Shown: in pieces, positions 42,909-50,770 of the stretch | Numbering within the stretch: the first letter of the stretch is position 1 | How the letters are laid out: every line of letters begins with the position of its first letter | Assembly (NCBI RefSeq): GCF_037404875.1 | Contig: NZ_JBBELO010000011.1 | Location: 124,001-188,000 of the forward strand | Direction: 5' to 3' | DNA length: 64,000 nt | DNA from: Orlajensenia sp037404875 | Lineage (GTDB): Bacteria; Actinomycetota; Actinomycetes; Actinomycetales; Microbacteriaceae | Translations under genes and position numbers: made by a program | The notes under the pieces: generated by a model | What the model saw: only the letters and a program-made list of their open reading frames with translations | The model's database searches: none | Told to the model about the DNA's origin: nothing

Positions 42909-43829
42909 ATGGTTCAGCAGCGCAGTGCCGTCGCCGTCTCGGAGGAGGTGCGGGCTGCCGTCTCCGACGGGGCGCCCGTACTCGCCCTCGAGACCACCAT
43001 CCTCACCCACGGGCTCCCCCGGCCGCGCAACCTCGAGGTGGGCAGGCAGGCCGAGGCTCTCATCCGGCAGGCCGGAGTGGTGCCGGCCACGATCGGCGTC
43101 GTAGCGGGCGTACCCACGGTGGGCCTCAGCGACGACGAGCTCGAGCGGCTGTGCACGGTTCCCAGCGTCAAGGCGAGCGTGCGCGACCTGCCGTTCCTCG
43201 CGATGCGGGGCCTGGATGCGGGCACCACCGTCGCCGCTACCGCCTTCCTGGCGCATGCCGCCGGCATCCGCGCCATGTCCACGGGCGGTCTAGGTGGCGT
43301 GCACCGCGGGGCGAGCGAGAGCTTCGACGAGTCCGCCGACCTCGGCACCCTCGCCCGCACGCCGATCGCGCTCGTCAGCGCGGGCGTCAAGTCGATCCTC
43401 GACATCGGGGCGACGCTCGAGCGCATCGAGACGCTCAACATCCCCATCGTCGGCTACCGCACGAACGCCTACCCCGGCTTCTACGTGGCCGACTCCGGCC
43501 ACCGCATCGAGCATCGGATCGAGAGCGCCGCCGAGGCGGCCGACGTCATCCGCGCCCGAGACGCGCTCGGCCTGCAGGCCGCCGTCCTCATCGCGAACCC
43601 GGTCGCGGCCCATCTTCAGTTGGATCCCGACCTGCACGAGAAGGTGCTGGCCGCGGCACTTGCCGCCACGACGGATCAGGGCATCACCGGCCACGACATC
43701 ACGCCGTTCCTGCTCGACTACCTGCAGCGCGAGACCCAGGGCAAGAGCCTCGACGTGAACCTCGAGGTCTACCGCGGCAACGTCGAACTCGGCGCGCAAG
43801 TCGCCCTCGCCCTCGCCGCCCGTGACTGA
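42909..43829 (+). CDS. psuG: pseudouridine-5'-phosphate glycosidase
   Basis: 306 aa; splits pseudouridine 5'-phosphate to uracil and ribose 5-phosphate. Family motifs PVLALETTILTHGLPRPRN near the N-terminus, VPATIGVVAGVPTVGL, MSTGGLGGVHRG, DLGTLARTPIALVSAGVKSI and YRTNAYPGFY are clear. The stop overlaps the kinase gene by 8 nt. With the kinase it completes a pseudouridine breakdown route. Confidence 0.94.
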   Translation: MVQQRSAVAVSEEVRAAVSDGAPVLALETTILTHGLPRPRNLEVGRQAEALIRQAGVVPATIGVVAGVPTVGLSDDELERLCTVPSVKASVRDLPFLAMRGLDAGTTVAATAFLAHAAGIRAMSTGGLGGVHRGASESFDESADLGTLARTPIALVSAGVKSILDIGATLERIETLNIPIVGYRTNAYPGFYVADSGHRIEHRIESAAEAADVIRARDALGLQAAVLIANPVAAHLQLDPDLHEKVLAAALAATTDQGITGHDITPFLLDYLQRETQGKSLDVNLEVYRGNVELGAQVALALAARD

Positions 43830-44703
43830 GGCGGTGAGTGAGGCGCCGGTGACGGAGGCGGTGCTCGGCGTCGTCGGCGACAGCGTCGAAGACATCGTCG
43901 TCTGGCTCGATGAACCGCTCCGCCCCGCCACCGACACCGCCTCGCGCGTCTTCCGCTCGCGCGGAGGCAGTGGCGCGAACGTCGCGGCGCTCGCGGGCTC
44001 CCTGGTGCCGACGCGATTCATCGGCTCCGTGGGAACGGATGCCGCAGGCGACGCACTCGAGACGGAGCTCACGGGCCACGGCGTCGACGTGCGGGTGCAG
44101 CGCCACGGCGTCACGGGAGCCGTCGTGCTGCTCATCGACGTGGTGGGGGAACGCACGATGTTCCCCGACCGCGGCGCATCCGCGCTGCTGGACCACGTCG
44201 ACCCGGGCTGGCTCGCGAACCTGGCGCACCTGCACGCGCCGAGCTACGGCCTGGAGCGGGAACCGATGCGGTCCGAGATCCTGCGGATGCTCGCGGCCGT
44301 GCGCGCGGCGGGTGGCTCGATCTCGCTCGACGCCTCTTCGACGGGCCTGCTGAACACCATCGGGCTCGACGAGTACGCCCACCTCCTCGAGCGCATCGCT
44401 CCCGACCTGCTGCTCGCCAATGCCGCGGAGGCCGCTCTCGTGCAATCGCGCGTGCCGGCCGCCACCACGCTGGTGGTGAAGAACGGGCCGCAGCCGACGA
44501 CCGTATGGCGCGACGGAACCCGGCTCGCCGAGGTCGCGGTCGACCCGGTGGAGAGCATCCGCGATCTGACGGGCGCCGGTGACGCCTTCGCCGCCGGCTT
44601 CCTGGCGGCCCGCCTGGCCGGCACCACGCTGGCGGATGCCTGCCTGCGCGGCCATGCGGTGGCGGCATCCGTGCTCGCGAGTCCGGGCGCCACCACCCGC
44701 TGA
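43822..44703 (+). CDS. psuK: PfkB-family carbohydrate kinase, probable pseudouridine kinase
   Basis: 293-aa ribokinase-fold kinase. N-terminal glycine-rich RSRGGSGANVAALAG and the C-terminal catalytic signature DLTGAGDAFAAGF are present. The GTG start at 43822 lies inside psuG, so it is translationally coupled. Phosphorylation of pseudouridine for PsuG is inferred from this pairing; the motifs alone only show a PfkB sugar/nucleoside kinase. Confidence 0.8.
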   Translation: MTEAVSEAPVTEAVLGVVGDSVEDIVVWLDEPLRPATDTASRVFRSRGGSGANVAALAGSLVPTRFIGSVGTDAAGDALETELTGHGVDVRVQRHGVTGAVVLLIDVVGERTMFPDRGASALLDHVDPGWLANLAHLHAPSYGLEREPMRSEILRMLAAVRAAGGSISLDASSTGLLNTIGLDEYAHLLERIAPDLLLANAAEAALVQSRVPAATTLVVKNGPQPTTVWRDGTRLAEVAVDPVESIRDLTGAGDAFAAGFLAARLAGTTLADACLRGHAVAASVLASPGATTR

Positions 44704-44756
44704 CGCGCGGGAGCGCGCCGACTCGCCGGCACGGGCCGAAGGCGACCAGCACCCGA

Positions 44757-44833
44757 GGCGGGGTTCCGACGGGTGGGGGTCCGGGGGTCGGTGGGCATCT
44801 TTGGGCGGGACCCCCACCCGTCGGAACTCCGCC
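44757..44833 (+). terminator. 26-bp stem hairpin after the kinase gene
   Basis: The arms containing GTTCCGACGGGTGGGGGTCC and GGACCCCCACCCGTCGGAAC pair over 26 bp with one mismatch around a loop of about 25 nt. It lies 54 nt after the kinase stop. No U-run follows, so it may act as a stability structure or a mobile-type repeat rather than a simple terminator. Confidence 0.6.
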
Positions 44834-44893
44834 GGAAGCGACCCGGAAACTTCGCCGAACTGAAGAACGGCGACCCCTAAGCCCAGCGCGAAC

Positions 44894-44917
44894 ATCCGTC
44901 AACCTAGATTGACGGAT
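44894..44917. promoter_or_regulatory. operator 1, 24-bp palindrome ATCCGTCAA-N6-TTGACGGAT
   Basis: Perfect 9-bp arms with a near-symmetrical CCTAGA core. It covers the -35 TTGACG of the small HTH gene. Shares the GTCAA-N6-TTGAC core with operator 2, 29 bp away. Confidence 0.7.
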
Positions 44918-44937
44918 GAAAGCGCGTCAATTACGGT
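44910..44937 (+). promoter_or_regulatory. leaderless promoter of the small HTH gene
   Basis: -35 TTGACG (44910-44915), 16-nt spacer, -10 TACGGT (44932-44937), then 7 nt to the ATG at 44945. Both boxes lie within or at the edge of the two palindromes. Confidence 0.6.
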
Positions 44938-44943
44938 TGACGC
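44924..44943. promoter_or_regulatory. operator 2, palindrome GCGTCAA-N6-TTGACGC
   Basis: Perfect 7-bp arms with the same GTCAA-N6-TTGAC core as operator 1. It covers the -10 box and ends one base before the start codon, so binding here would block transcription. Confidence 0.7.
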
Positions 44944-44944
44944 C

Positions 44945-45160
44945 ATGAGCACCCAGTTGCCCCACACCCTGAGTGGAGAGTTCGGCGACGCCGAGCCGAT
45001 CGCGACCCTGCGCACCATCACTCAGACCCGCCGCGACCTCGAGCGGGCCGAATCCGCCGCGGTGCGGCGCGCGCGGGTCGCCGGTTACTCGTGGCACGCG
45101 ATCGCCGACGCCCTCGGCGTGAGTCGTCAGGCCGCGCACAAGAAGCACGGACGACGCTGA
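44945..45160 (+). CDS. small helix-turn-helix DNA-binding protein
   Basis: 71 aa. Residues 1-40 are an acidic or mixed helix (EPIATLRTITQTRRDLERAE) likely for dimerisation. The last 30 hold a helix-turn-helix, YSWHAIADALGVSRQAAHKK, ending in basic RR. No effector domain fits in so small a protein. ATG at 44945 is chosen from the promoter layout; a TTG at 44909 would place the start inside operator 1. Two palindromes in its promoter suggest autorepression. The ABC exporter gene follows after 63 nt and may be co-transcribed. No named family recognised. Confidence 0.7.
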   Translation: MSTQLPHTLSGEFGDAEPIATLRTITQTRRDLERAESAAVRRARVAGYSWHAIADALGVSRQAAHKKHGRR

Positions 45161-45223
45161 CCTCGAACCGAGCCACCCAGCGCACTCAGCAAGCTCATGG
45201 CATCCGTCGAGAAGGATAGAAGC

Positions 45224-47185
45224 ATGTCAACCACCACCGACTCGCCGCGCACCACGCGCGGCCTGCGCCGCAGCTCCGAATCGGGGCCGCGTGCGAGCTT
45301 CGGGCAGCTGCTGCCCTACCTGTTCGAGCAGAAGGGCATCATCGCCTTCGTCATCGTGCTGAGCGTGCTGCTCGCCGCCGCGAGCCTCGGCCAGCCGCTG
45401 CTCGTCAGCCAGGTGATCACCGCCGTACAGAAGGGCAGCCCGCTCGGCGGCCTCGTCTGGGCGCTCGTGGCGCTCGTGGTGGTCTCGGGCCTGCTCAGCG
45501 GCTACCAGCACTACCTGCTGCAGCGCACGGGTGAGGGCGTCGTGCTCTCGAGCCGGCGGCGGCTGATCGCGCGCATCCTGAACCTGCCGATCTCGGAGTT
45601 CGACCGCCGTCGCACCGGCGACCTCGTCTCGCGGGTCGGCAGTGACACGACCCTGCTGCGTGCCGTGCTCACGCAGGGTCTCGTCGAGGCGATCGGCGGT
45701 GCGTTGACCTTCGTCGGCGCGCTCATCGCGATGCTCGTCATCGACCCCGTGCTGCTCGGCCTCACGGTGCTCGTGATCGCCGTCGCGATCGTGTCGGTCA
45801 CCCTGCTCTCCCGCCGCGTGCGGGAGGCGTCCCGGGCTGCGCAGGACAAGGTGGGCGAGCTCGCATCCGCCGTCGAGCGGGCCATCAGCTCCGTGCGCGC
45901 CATCCGCGCCTCCAACGCCACCCAGCGCGAGATCGAGAGCACGGTCGGCGCGGCCGAGGGCGCCTGGCAGATGGGCATCCGGGTCGCGAAGATCTCGGCG
46001 CTCATCGTTCCGGTGGCCGGCATCGCCCTGCAGGTCTCGTTCCTCGTGGTGCTCGGCGTCGGTGGGTTCCGCGTGGCGAGCGGCGCCATCACCGTTGCGA
46101 GCCTCGTGGCCTTCATCCTGTTCCTGTTCATGCTGATCATGCCGCTCGGACAGGCCTTCGGCGCGCTCACGGCCGTGAACCAGGCACTCGGCGCGCTCGG
46201 CCGCATTCAGGAGGTGCTCGACCTTCCCGATGAGGACACCTTCGATCGCGACATCGCGCCCCACGCCATCATGGTCGGACCGGCCAATTCCGGCCTGTTG
46301 CCGGATGCTTCGGCGATCTCGTTCGACAACGTGCGCTTCTCCTACCCCGCGGCGCCCGTCGTCGAGGAGCCGTCCGATTCACCAACGGCGAGCGCGAACC
46401 CGATCGTCGAGCTCGACGAGCTCACCGAGACCGACTGGTCGATCGAGGCCCTCTCCGAGGCCGAGTCGCGCTCCGAGGCGACGACGGATGCCGCGCACGA
46501 GCGCCCCGCTGTGCTGAACGGCGTCTCGTTCGAGGTTCCACGCGGCCGACGCACGGCACTCGTCGGCCCCTCCGGCGCGGGGAAGAGCACCGTGCTCGCC
46601 CTCGTCGAGCGCTTCTACGACCCCACCGACGGTGTCGTGCGTCTCGGCGGTCTCGACATCCGCTCCCTCAGCCGCACCGAACTGCGAGCGCAGATCGGAT
46701 ACGTCGAGCAGGACGCCCCCGTGCTCGCCGGAACCCTGCGCGACAACCTCCTGCTCGCCGCCCCCGACGCGAGCGACGCCGACTGCATCGAGGTGCTGCA
46801 CGCCGTGAACCTCGGCGAGGTTCTGGACCGTGACCCGGCCGGACTGGATGCCCCCGTCGGCGAGGACGGCATCATGCTCTCGGGCGGGGAGCGCCAGCGC
46901 CTGGCCATCGGTCGTGCACTGCTGGCGGCTGCGCCCATCCTGCTGCTCGACGAGTCGACCTCGAGCCTCGACGGCGTCAACGAGCAGAAGATGCGCGAGG
47001 CGATCGACGCCGTCGCCGAGGACCGCACCCTGATCGTGATCGCGCACCGGCTCTCGACCGTCGTCGACAGCGACCAGATCGTGGTGCTCGACCACGGCCG
47101 CGTGATCGGAACGGGAACGCACTCGGAGCTCGTGCAGTCCACTCCCCTGTACCGCGACCTCGCGAAGCACCAGCTCCTGGTCTGA
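45224..47185 (+). CDS. ABC exporter, fused membrane and ATP-binding domains
   Basis: 653-aa half-transporter. Six membrane helices (residues about 35-310) of the type I exporter fold, then a nucleotide-binding domain with Walker A VGPSGAGKST, signature LSGGERQRLAIGRALL and Walker B ILLLDESTSSLDG, H-loop IVIAHRLS. Unusually about 49 mostly acidic residues are inserted between the first NBD strand (ISFDNVRFSYP) and VLNGVSFEVPRG. ATG at 45224 with GAAGGA upstream is preferred over an ATG at 45197. Probably homodimeric drug or lipid export; possibly controlled by the small HTH protein. Confidence 0.88.
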   Translation: MSTTTDSPRTTRGLRRSSESGPRASFGQLLPYLFEQKGIIAFVIVLSVLLAAASLGQPLLVSQVITAVQKGSPLGGLVWALVALVVVSGLLSGYQHYLLQRTGEGVVLSSRRRLIARILNLPISEFDRRRTGDLVSRVGSDTTLLRAVLTQGLVEAIGGALTFVGALIAMLVIDPVLLGLTVLVIAVAIVSVTLLSRRVREASRAAQDKVGELASAVERAISSVRAIRASNATQREIESTVGAAEGAWQMGIRVAKISALIVPVAGIALQVSFLVVLGVGGFRVASGAITVASLVAFILFLFMLIMPLGQAFGALTAVNQALGALGRIQEVLDLPDEDTFDRDIAPHAIMVGPANSGLLPDASAISFDNVRFSYPAAPVVEEPSDSPTASANPIVELDELTETDWSIEALSEAESRSEATTDAAHERPAVLNGVSFEVPRGRRTALVGPSGAGKSTVLALVERFYDPTDGVVRLGGLDIRSLSRTELRAQIGYVEQDAPVLAGTLRDNLLLAAPDASDADCIEVLHAVNLGEVLDRDPAGLDAPVGEDGIMLSGGERQRLAIGRALLAAAPILLLDESTSSLDGVNEQKMREAIDAVAEDRTLIVIAHRLSTVVDSDQIVVLDHGRVIGTGTHSELVQSTPLYRDLAKHQLLV

Positions 47186-47197
47186 CCCGCGCCCTCC

Positions 47198-47362
47198 CGA
47201 GAAGCGAGGACATTCCGAAAAGCGAGGCGATTCCAGCCGACACGCCGTTCGCGGACGCGACACGCCCGGTCGTTCGCGAAGATCGCCTCGCTTTTCGGAG
47301 ATCTCCCGCCACGATCGCCTCGCTTTTCGGAGATCGCCCGCCGCGATCGCCTCGCTTTTCGG
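47198..47362. repeat. five copies of the CGAAAAGCGAGGCGAT repeat
   Basis: Copies at about 47198 (variant AGAAGCGAGGACATT) and 47215 in plus orientation, and 47281, 47313 and 47345 inverted with a 32-bp period. The first pair reproduces the 6060-6101 module in the other orientation. The inverted arms can form alternative hairpins after the ABC exporter gene. No coding sequence seen. Confidence 0.85.
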
Positions 47363-47380
47363 CTGGAGAGCGCGGCGGCG

Positions 47381-47386
47381 TAGGGT
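47381..47386 (+). promoter_or_regulatory. -10 box TAGGGT, leaderless-type promoter of the aminotransferase gene
   Basis: TAGGGT, 6 nt (CGATGC), ATG at 47393. No clear -35; the repeat array ends just upstream. Confidence 0.45.
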
Positions 47387-47392
47387 CGATGC

Positions 47393-48724
47393 ATGGGATT
47401 CTCCGTGCCTCAGGAACGCAAGCTCGTCACCGACCTTCCCGGTCCCAAGTCCCAGGAGCTCCTCGAGCTGCGTCGGCGCTACGTCTCCCGCGGCGCGGGC
47501 ACCCTCGCCGACATCTTCATGAACCACGGCTCGGGCGCGATCCTCGTCGACGTCGACGGCAACCAGCTCATCGACCTCGGCTGCGGCATCGGCGTGACCA
47601 CCATCGGCCACGCACATCCGGATGTCGCCGCGGCCGCCGCCGCCCAGGCGAGCAAGCTCACGCACACGCTGTTCACCGTCACCCCGTACGAGAACTACGT
47701 GCGCGTCGCGCAGAAGCTCGCCGAGATCACCCCGGGCGACTTCGAGAAGCACTCGATCCTCGTGAACTCGGGGGCTGAAGCGGTCGAGAACGCGGTGAAG
47801 ATCGCCCGCAAGTTCACCGGCCGCCGGGCCATCGCAGCGCTCGACCACGCCTTCCACGGGCGCACGAACCTCACCATGGCGATGACGTACCGCCCTTGGC
47901 CCGAGCGTGCCGGCATGGGACCCTTCCCCGGCGACATCTTCAGCGTGCCCTCCAGCTACCCCTTCCGCGACGGCCTCAGCGGGGCGGATGCGGCGGCCCG
48001 CACCATCGACTACATCACGACCCACATCGGCGCGACCGAGCTGGCCGCCCTTTTCGTCGAGCCCATCCAGGGCGACGGCGGCATCGTCATCCCCGGCGAC
48101 GGCTACTTCGAGGCGCTCTCGGCGTTCTGCACCGAGAACGGCATCCTCTTCGTGGCCGACGAGATCCAGTCGGGAATCGCCCGTTCCGGCGCCTGGTACG
48201 CCATCGAGCACTTCGGCGTCGTACCCGACCTCGTCACGACGGCGAAGGGCATCGCCGGCGGCTTCCCGCTCGCCGCGGTCACCGGACGCGCCGACGTCAT
48301 GGATGCGGTGCAGCCCGGAGGCATCGGCGGCACCTTCGGCGGCAACCCGGTCTCGACCGCGGCCGCGCTGGCCGTCTTCGACCTCGTCGAGCGCGATGGC
48401 CTCATCGAGCAGGCACAGCGCGTGGAGCGGGCGTTCCGCGACCGCATCGGCGACTGGGCGCAGAAGTACTCCGTGATCGGCGAGGTGCGCGGCAAGGGCG
48501 CGATGTGGGGTGCCGAGCTCGTGCACCCCGGAACGACCCGCCCCCACCCCGAGGCCCTGACCGCCGTCATCCGTCATGCCGCGGCCAACGGCGTGATCGT
48601 GCTCGACGCCGGAAGCTGGGACAGCGTGCTGCGCTTCCTTCCCAGCGTCGTCATCAGCGAGGAGCTCATCGACGACGCGGCATCCGTCATCGAGCAGAAG
48701 CTCGCAGAGCTCAGCGCCGCGTAG
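47393..48724 (+). CDS. gabT: class III aminotransferase, probable 4-aminobutyrate aminotransferase
   Basis: 443-aa PLP enzyme. LVNSGAEAVENAVKIAR binds the cofactor phosphate, LDHAFHGRTNLTM and FVADEIQSGIARSG are family motifs, and the PLP lysine is in LVTTAKGIAGGFPL, with GGTFGGNPVSTAAAL following. It resembles GabT (GABA plus 2-oxoglutarate to succinate semialdehyde plus glutamate). A succinate-semialdehyde-type dehydrogenase is at 55881-57353, not adjacent. A GCCCC/GGGGC palindrome at 48746-48757 may terminate it. Confidence 0.85.
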   Translation: MGFSVPQERKLVTDLPGPKSQELLELRRRYVSRGAGTLADIFMNHGSGAILVDVDGNQLIDLGCGIGVTTIGHAHPDVAAAAAAQASKLTHTLFTVTPYENYVRVAQKLAEITPGDFEKHSILVNSGAEAVENAVKIARKFTGRRAIAALDHAFHGRTNLTMAMTYRPWPERAGMGPFPGDIFSVPSSYPFRDGLSGADAAARTIDYITTHIGATELAALFVEPIQGDGGIVIPGDGYFEALSAFCTENGILFVADEIQSGIARSGAWYAIEHFGVVPDLVTTAKGIAGGFPLAAVTGRADVMDAVQPGGIGGTFGGNPVSTAAALAVFDLVERDGLIEQAQRVERAFRDRIGDWAQKYSVIGEVRGKGAMWGAELVHPGTTRPHPEALTAVIRHAAANGVIVLDAGSWDSVLRFLPSVVISEELIDDAASVIEQKLAELSAA

Positions 48725-48768
48725 CCCGTACCTGCTCGGTCCTCCGCCCCGCGGGGCACTCGCCGCAC

Positions 48769-50655
48769 TCAGTCGAGCGCGGGCAGTGCCTCGGCGAGCC
48801 GGTAACGGATGCTCGCCAGCTCGGCCCGCAGGGCGGCCGGAGCGCGCCCGTCGAAGCTGTCGAAGAACTCCTCGGTGAGCCGGCACTCCTCGAGCCACGA
48901 ATCGGGGTCGACCTCGAACAGCGCCTCGAGCGCGTCCGGCGCGAGGGTGAGGCCGTCGACGTCGAGGGAGCCGGGCTGCGGCAGCAGGCCGATCGGCGTG
49001 TCGACGGCGTCCGCCGTTCCCTCCAGCCGACGCACGATCCACTCGAGCACCCGGGCGTTCTCCCCGAACCCGGGCCACAGGTATCCGCCGTCCTCGCCCT
49101 TGCGGAACCAGTTCACCTGGAAGATCGCCGGAGCCGCATGACCCAGCGTTCGCCCCATCCTCACCCAGTGGGCCCAGTAGTCGGCCATGTTGTAGCCGCA
49201 GAACGGCAGCATGGCGAACGGGTCGCGGCGCAGCTCGCCGACGGTCCCCTCCGCGGCTGCGGTCTGCTCCGACGAGATGGTGGCGCCCATGAACACTCCG
49301 TGGTTCCAGCCGCGCGCCTGCGCCACGAGAGGCACGTTCGTCGCCCGACGGCCGCCGAAGATGATGGCGTCGACGGGTACGCCGGCGAAGGCCTGGGCGT
49401 CGTCGGCGATCGAGGGGCACTGCGCCGCCGATACCGTGAACCGGGAATTCGGATGCGCTGCCGGCCCACCAGAGGCGGGCGTCCACGGGTTGCCCCGCCA
49501 GTCCGTCAGCTGCTCGGGCGGCGTGGGCGTGAGGCCCTCCCACCAGACGTCGCCGTCCGGACGCAGAGCCACATTGGTGAAGATGGTGTTGCCCCAGAGC
49601 GTCTGCACGGCGGTGGGATTGGTCGTCTCGCCGGTACCGGGGGCCACACCGAAGAACCCGGCCTCGGGATTGATCGCGTAGAGCCGGCCGTCGTCGCCGG
49701 GTCGCATCCAGGCGATGTCATCGCCGATGGTCTCCACGCTCCACCCGGGGATGCTGGGACGCAGCATCGCGAGGTTGGTCTTTCCACACGCCGACGGGAA
49801 GGCCGCGGCTACATGGTGGACGCGACCCTGCGGAGACGTGACCTTGATCAACAGCATGTGCTCGGCGAGCCAGCCCTCGTCGCGCGCCATCACCGAGGCG
49901 ATCCGCAGCGCGAAGCACTTCTTGGCGAGCAGCGCGTTTCCGCCGTAGCCGGAGCCGTACGAGAAGATCTCCCGCGTATCGGGAAACTGCACGATGTACT
50001 TGGTCGGGTTGCACGGCCACTCGACGTCCGCACGCGGGAAGCCGTGGCCGTCCCGAAGCGGCGCTCCGACGCTGTGCACGGCGCGCACCCAGGTCTCCCC
50101 GTTCTCGATGAGGCGGTAGACCGCGTCGCCCATCCGCGTCATGACACCCATCGAGAGCACGACGTACGGCGAGTCGGTGAGCTGCACCCCGAGATGCGAG
50201 ATCGGACCGCCGAGCGGCCCCATCGAGAACGGCACCACGTAGAGGGTGCGACCGCGCATCGACCCGGCGAACACCTGCCGCAGTTCAACGCGCATGGCGG
50301 CGGGCTCCCGCCAGTTGTTGGTCGGTCCCGCGTCGACCTCGCTCTCGGAGCAGATGAAGGTGCGATCCTCGACCCGGGCGACATCGTCCGGATCGGTTCG
50401 GGCGAGGTAGCTGTTCGGGCGCCACTCGGGGTTCAGCCGGATGAGCTTGCCCTCGCGTACCAACTGCTTGGTGAGACGGTCGGCCTCGGCCAGAGAGCCA
50501 TCGCACCAGATGATCGCGTCGGGTTCGGTGAGTCGGGCGATCTCGGCGACCCATGCGCGTAGGGCGGTATCGGTGGTCCCGGTGGTGAGCGGTGGGTTCC
50601 GGATGTCGTCGGGCTCCCCGGATGCCGCACGTGTGGCTGTCTCTGAAATGGTCAC
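48769..50655 (-). CDS. pckG: phosphoenolpyruvate carboxykinase (GTP)
   Basis: 628 aa, the first committed gluconeogenic step (oxaloacetate plus GTP to PEP, GDP and CO2). The GTP-class motifs are FPSACGKTNLAML (P-loop and reactive Cys) near the middle, GDDIAWM with metal-binding Asp and IFGGRRATNVPL. The start is GTG at 50655 with GGAGGG about 7 nt upstream. It is divergent from a RamB-like regulator of carbon metabolism, 115 bp apart. Confidence 0.95.
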   Translation of the reverse strand: MTISETATRAASGEPDDIRNPPLTTGTTDTALRAWVAEIARLTEPDAIIWCDGSLAEADRLTKQLVREGKLIRLNPEWRPNSYLARTDPDDVARVEDRTFICSESEVDAGPTNNWREPAAMRVELRQVFAGSMRGRTLYVVPFSMGPLGGPISHLGVQLTDSPYVVLSMGVMTRMGDAVYRLIENGETWVRAVHSVGAPLRDGHGFPRADVEWPCNPTKYIVQFPDTREIFSYGSGYGGNALLAKKCFALRIASVMARDEGWLAEHMLLIKVTSPQGRVHHVAAAFPSACGKTNLAMLRPSIPGWSVETIGDDIAWMRPGDDGRLYAINPEAGFFGVAPGTGETTNPTAVQTLWGNTIFTNVALRPDGDVWWEGLTPTPPEQLTDWRGNPWTPASGGPAAHPNSRFTVSAAQCPSIADDAQAFAGVPVDAIIFGGRRATNVPLVAQARGWNHGVFMGATISSEQTAAAEGTVGELRRDPFAMLPFCGYNMADYWAHWVRMGRTLGHAAPAIFQVNWFRKGEDGGYLWPGFGENARVLEWIVRRLEGTADAVDTPIGLLPQPGSLDVDGLTLAPDALEALFEVDPDSWLEECRLTEEFFDSFDGRAPAALRAELASIRYRLAEALPALD

Positions 50656-50758
50656 GGTCTCACCCTCCGTCTGCTGTGCCTGCCGTCGAATTTAAGCGTC
50701 CAGCAGTATTAGCGGCTCGGGCACAGGAGAACAGTGTTAAGAACGGGTGATCTTTCCG

Positions 50759-50764
50759 TATGGT
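50759..50764 (+). promoter_or_regulatory. -10 box TATGGT, leaderless-type promoter of the RamB-like gene
   Basis: TATGGT, then TAAGGC (6 nt), then ATG at 50771. A weak -35 (TTAAGA, 50737-50742) lies 16 nt upstream. Confidence 0.5.
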
Positions 50765-50770
50765 TAAGGC

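Noticed and set aside
46379..49543. A minus-strand open frame of over 1000 codons opposite the ABC exporter and aminotransferase genes
   Set aside because: It is antisense to two genes with complete motifs and passes through the repeat array; there is no start signal or recognisable domain.
47896..50562. An 888-codon plus-strand frame across gabT and opposite pckG
   Set aside because: It overlaps gabT out of frame and lies antisense to pckG; the repetitive Arg/His/Gly content is typical of a shadow frame.
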